A stretch of DNA of 64,000 nt from CBDDKZ01 sp965230415 (GTDB taxonomy: Bacteria > Bacteroidota > Bacteroidia > Cytophagales > JAAEPT01): NCBI GenBank assembly GCA_965230415.1, contig CBDDKZ010000003.1, positions 434,001-498,000 on the forward strand, given 5' to 3'. Position numbers and translations under genes: made by a program. The notes beneath the pieces were generated by a model. That model had not been told where the DNA came from and made no database searches. It saw nothing but the letters and a program-made list of their open reading frames with translations. Positions within the stretch are counted from its first letter, which is position 1. Each line of letters opens with the position of its first letter. Positions 62,736 to 64,000 of this stretch are shown piece after piece.

Positions 62736-63104
62736 CTATTGCGCTTCCCGTAAAATCTTCTCCATTTTACGGCCTTTTGCCAATTCATCTACCAGCTTGT
62801 CGAGGTACCTTGTTTTTCTAGTCAATTCAAAGTCTATTTCCTCAATTCTATAAGCACAAATTACTCCTTTAATGAGGTGTGCATTAGGGTTTAATGTCGC
62901 TTTTTGAAAAAATGTTTCAAACGTTGCCCCCTCTTCGATAAGTACTTTTAAGCTATGTTCATCAAATCCGGTTAACCATTCGATTACTTGATGAAGTTCC
63001 TCTTTGGTTCTGCCTTTTTTCTCTACTTTATTCAAATAATGGGGATAAACTGATGCAAATGTCATTTTGGCAATTGCTTCATTTTGTGCTGCTGTTGCTT
63101 TCAT
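62736..63104 (-). CDS. DUF2200-family protein
   Basis: A 122-residue soluble protein matching DUF2200: KMTFASVYPHYLNKVEKKGR, TKEELHQVIEWLTGFDEHSL, then NAHLIKGVICAYRIEEIDFE and the C-terminal TRKTRYLDKLVDELAKGRKM with EKILRE. Length is full. The function is unknown, but the family is widespread and monocistronic. Confidence 0.9.
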   Translation of the reverse strand: MKATAAQNEAIAKMTFASVYPHYLNKVEKKGRTKEELHQVIEWLTGFDEHSLKVLIEEGATFETFFQKATLNPNAHLIKGVICAYRIEEIDFELTRKTRYLDKLVDELAKGRKMEKILREAQ

Positions 63105-63428
63105 TTGCTTACTGTTTTAGTTGTGCCGAAACCAAATAAGGCACAATGTATTAAATAATCTACTAAAACGGATTTTAGTTTATCCTGAAATGTGTCAGGC
63201 TAAACTGAAAAAGCGGGTCGTTCTACTCCGTTCTCATCTAAGAGACCAGTATCATCAGGAGAATTAATGTGTTGTTTTTCATACTTGCCTTTTATGATCG
63301 TCTCATTAGAAGGTAGTACTCCTTATTCTACTTTATAATTTCAATTTTGCTTACAGGGGAGGGAGCGGGTTTCGAAAGGTTCAAATAAAGGAGGTGAGCC
63401 GGAAATGAGTAGAGGTACTCTAAAAAAA
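63105..63428. other. Intergenic region
   Basis: About 320 bases with no gene, repeat or structured RNA that I can support. Confidence 0.3.
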
Positions 63429-63454
63429 AGAGGCTGATCTTGCGAACAGCCTCT
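63429..63454 (-). terminator. Terminator of the T9SS cargo gene
   Basis: Perfect 8-bp arms AGAGGCTG (63429-63436) and CAGCCTCT (63447-63454); on the minus strand the stem is followed by a T run (63422-63428 complement). It lies 35 bases beyond the stop of the gene. Confidence 0.85.
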
Positions 63455-63488
63455 ACAGTGCAGTAAGATTATACGCTATTAATTGAAA

Positions 63489-64000
63489 TTATGGAACTAA
63501 AACGCGACCGGTTTCTTCATGACCATTTGAAGTTACGCGCGCAATATACATGCCTGACTCCATTCCTGTTAGGCCCACCGTGCTTTCCCCGGCAGTAGTT
63601 TTCATCAATTTACCTGTTAGGTTATAGAATGCTACCACCACATCTGCAGACGCATTGGATACAATTAAATTATTGCCATTAACAACAAATGAAGGAGCAG
63701 CTTCTACAGCAATTTCACCTGCCTCATGAGCTATTTTAGGTCCGACACCCTGGTATTCGAATGCTCCTATGTCGCCATAAGTATTAAATGTACTATTACC
63801 AAATACATCCGGACCTAATGTTGAAAAGGTAAAGAAAGCTCTGTCAATAGCAATTGAGTTGGAGAATACTCTTAAGTCAGCGCTGGCACCGGCAGAACCG
63901 TCGTAGAATAAAGGATCTTCTTCATAACTGTAAGTACCGAAGATAGTTCCGTTACGCAGCGCCTGAATATCATCGTAAGCAGTGCTGTTTAAGTAGGCCA
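63489..64000 (-). CDS. T9SS cargo protein (5' end beyond the window)
   Basis: The minus strand is open from the window edge to TAA 63489-63491, giving the last 170 residues of a secreted protein. The first part (DIQALRNGTIFGTYSYEEDP, then FNTYGDIGAFEYQG) has the 'GD-IGAFEYQ' end of a parallel beta-helix (choice-of-anchor/polysaccharide-lyase-like) repeat domain. The final 75 residues are a T9SS C-terminal sorting domain: PSFVVNGNNLIVSNASADVV, then AFYNLTGKLMKTTAG, GMYIARVTSNG and terminal GRVLVP. It is therefore exported by the type IX system. Confidence 0.85.
   Translation of the reverse strand, partial: AYLNSTAYDDIQALRNGTIFGTYSYEEDPLFYDGSAGASADLRVFSNSIAIDRAFFTFSTLGPDVFGNSTFNTYGDIGAFEYQGVGPKIAHEAGEIAVEAAPSFVVNGNNLIVSNASADVVVAFYNLTGKLMKTTAGESTVGLTGMESGMYIARVTSNGHEETGRVLVP

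Noticed and set aside
1..64000. CRISPR arrays, rRNA genes, complete tRNA genes, riboswitches
   Set aside because: No regularly spaced direct repeats, no rRNA-like conserved blocks, no full cloverleaf and no riboswitch core were recognised by reading.

Overview
The window reads as a chromosome segment of a free-living, probably marine or aquatic member of the Bacteroidota (Cytophagia or Saprospiria-like; I cannot place it further). The evidence is type IX secretion (T9SS) C-terminal sorting domains at both window ends and at 23.1-24.4 kb, a SusC/SusD pair, many lipoproteins with Bacteroidota-style lipoboxes, a YwqK/MORN protein, and moderately low G+C. No rRNA, no complete tRNA and no CRISPR array were seen.

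Region 1 (1-9.3 kb) is a secretion and conflict region. It holds the 3' end of a PKD/T9SS protein, a small lipoprotein, a 1441-residue exported protein that looks like a polymorphic toxin with an immunity-like gene 2 bases behind it, and a large MORN-repeat protein. Region 2 (9.3-28.5 kb) is a decayed genomic island. It contains an IS66 tnpC fragment, a truncated phage portal gene and small phage gene, a complete IS3-family element that splits a host gene, a terminase large-subunit pseudogene, and several AT-rich orphan genes. Next comes a regulated block: a double-HTH XRE regulator under a 38-bp palindrome, an AhpD-like/MCP operon, a three-gene exported S8 protease/lipoprotein/S74-T9SS operon, and a broken second copy of the MCP gene. 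The island ends with a tyrosine recombinase next to a 3' tRNA fragment that is probably an attachment-site scar.

Region 3 (28.6-31.7 kb) is a run of four small minus-strand genes, each directly preceded by a duplicated leader repeat (two families, order A-A-B-B). They encode a PH-like membrane protein (apparently frameshifted), a SUKH-like/TPR protein, a small L7/L12-CTD-like protein and a GNAT acetyltransferase. I find this the least explained structure in the window. Region 4 (31.8-42 kb) has a DUF885 metallopeptidase lipoprotein, a SusD/SusC nutrient-uptake pair, a truncated cytochrome c peroxidase remnant, and a DUF2330/RnfD-like membrane pair.

Region 5 (42-64 kb) is mostly conserved housekeeping and stress genes. 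A redox-repair operon holds glutaredoxin, MsrA, a divergent MsrA-like protein, a hydrolase-OsmC fusion, a GNAT and a SnoaL-like protein. Then follow an aldo/keto reductase, an AraC regulator beside a carboxymuconolactone decarboxylase-like protein, a porin-like protein, and a fatty-acid desaturase with a cold-shock-domain protein. The desaturase has no ATG at its apparent start and carries a TetR-type palindrome upstream. Further right are a membrane-protein/XRE pair with an orphan paralogue 7 kb away, an MscS channel, a TonB receptor, a cupin, SRPBCC/START proteins, a Crp/Fnr regulator, DUF2200, and the 3' end of another T9SS cargo gene.
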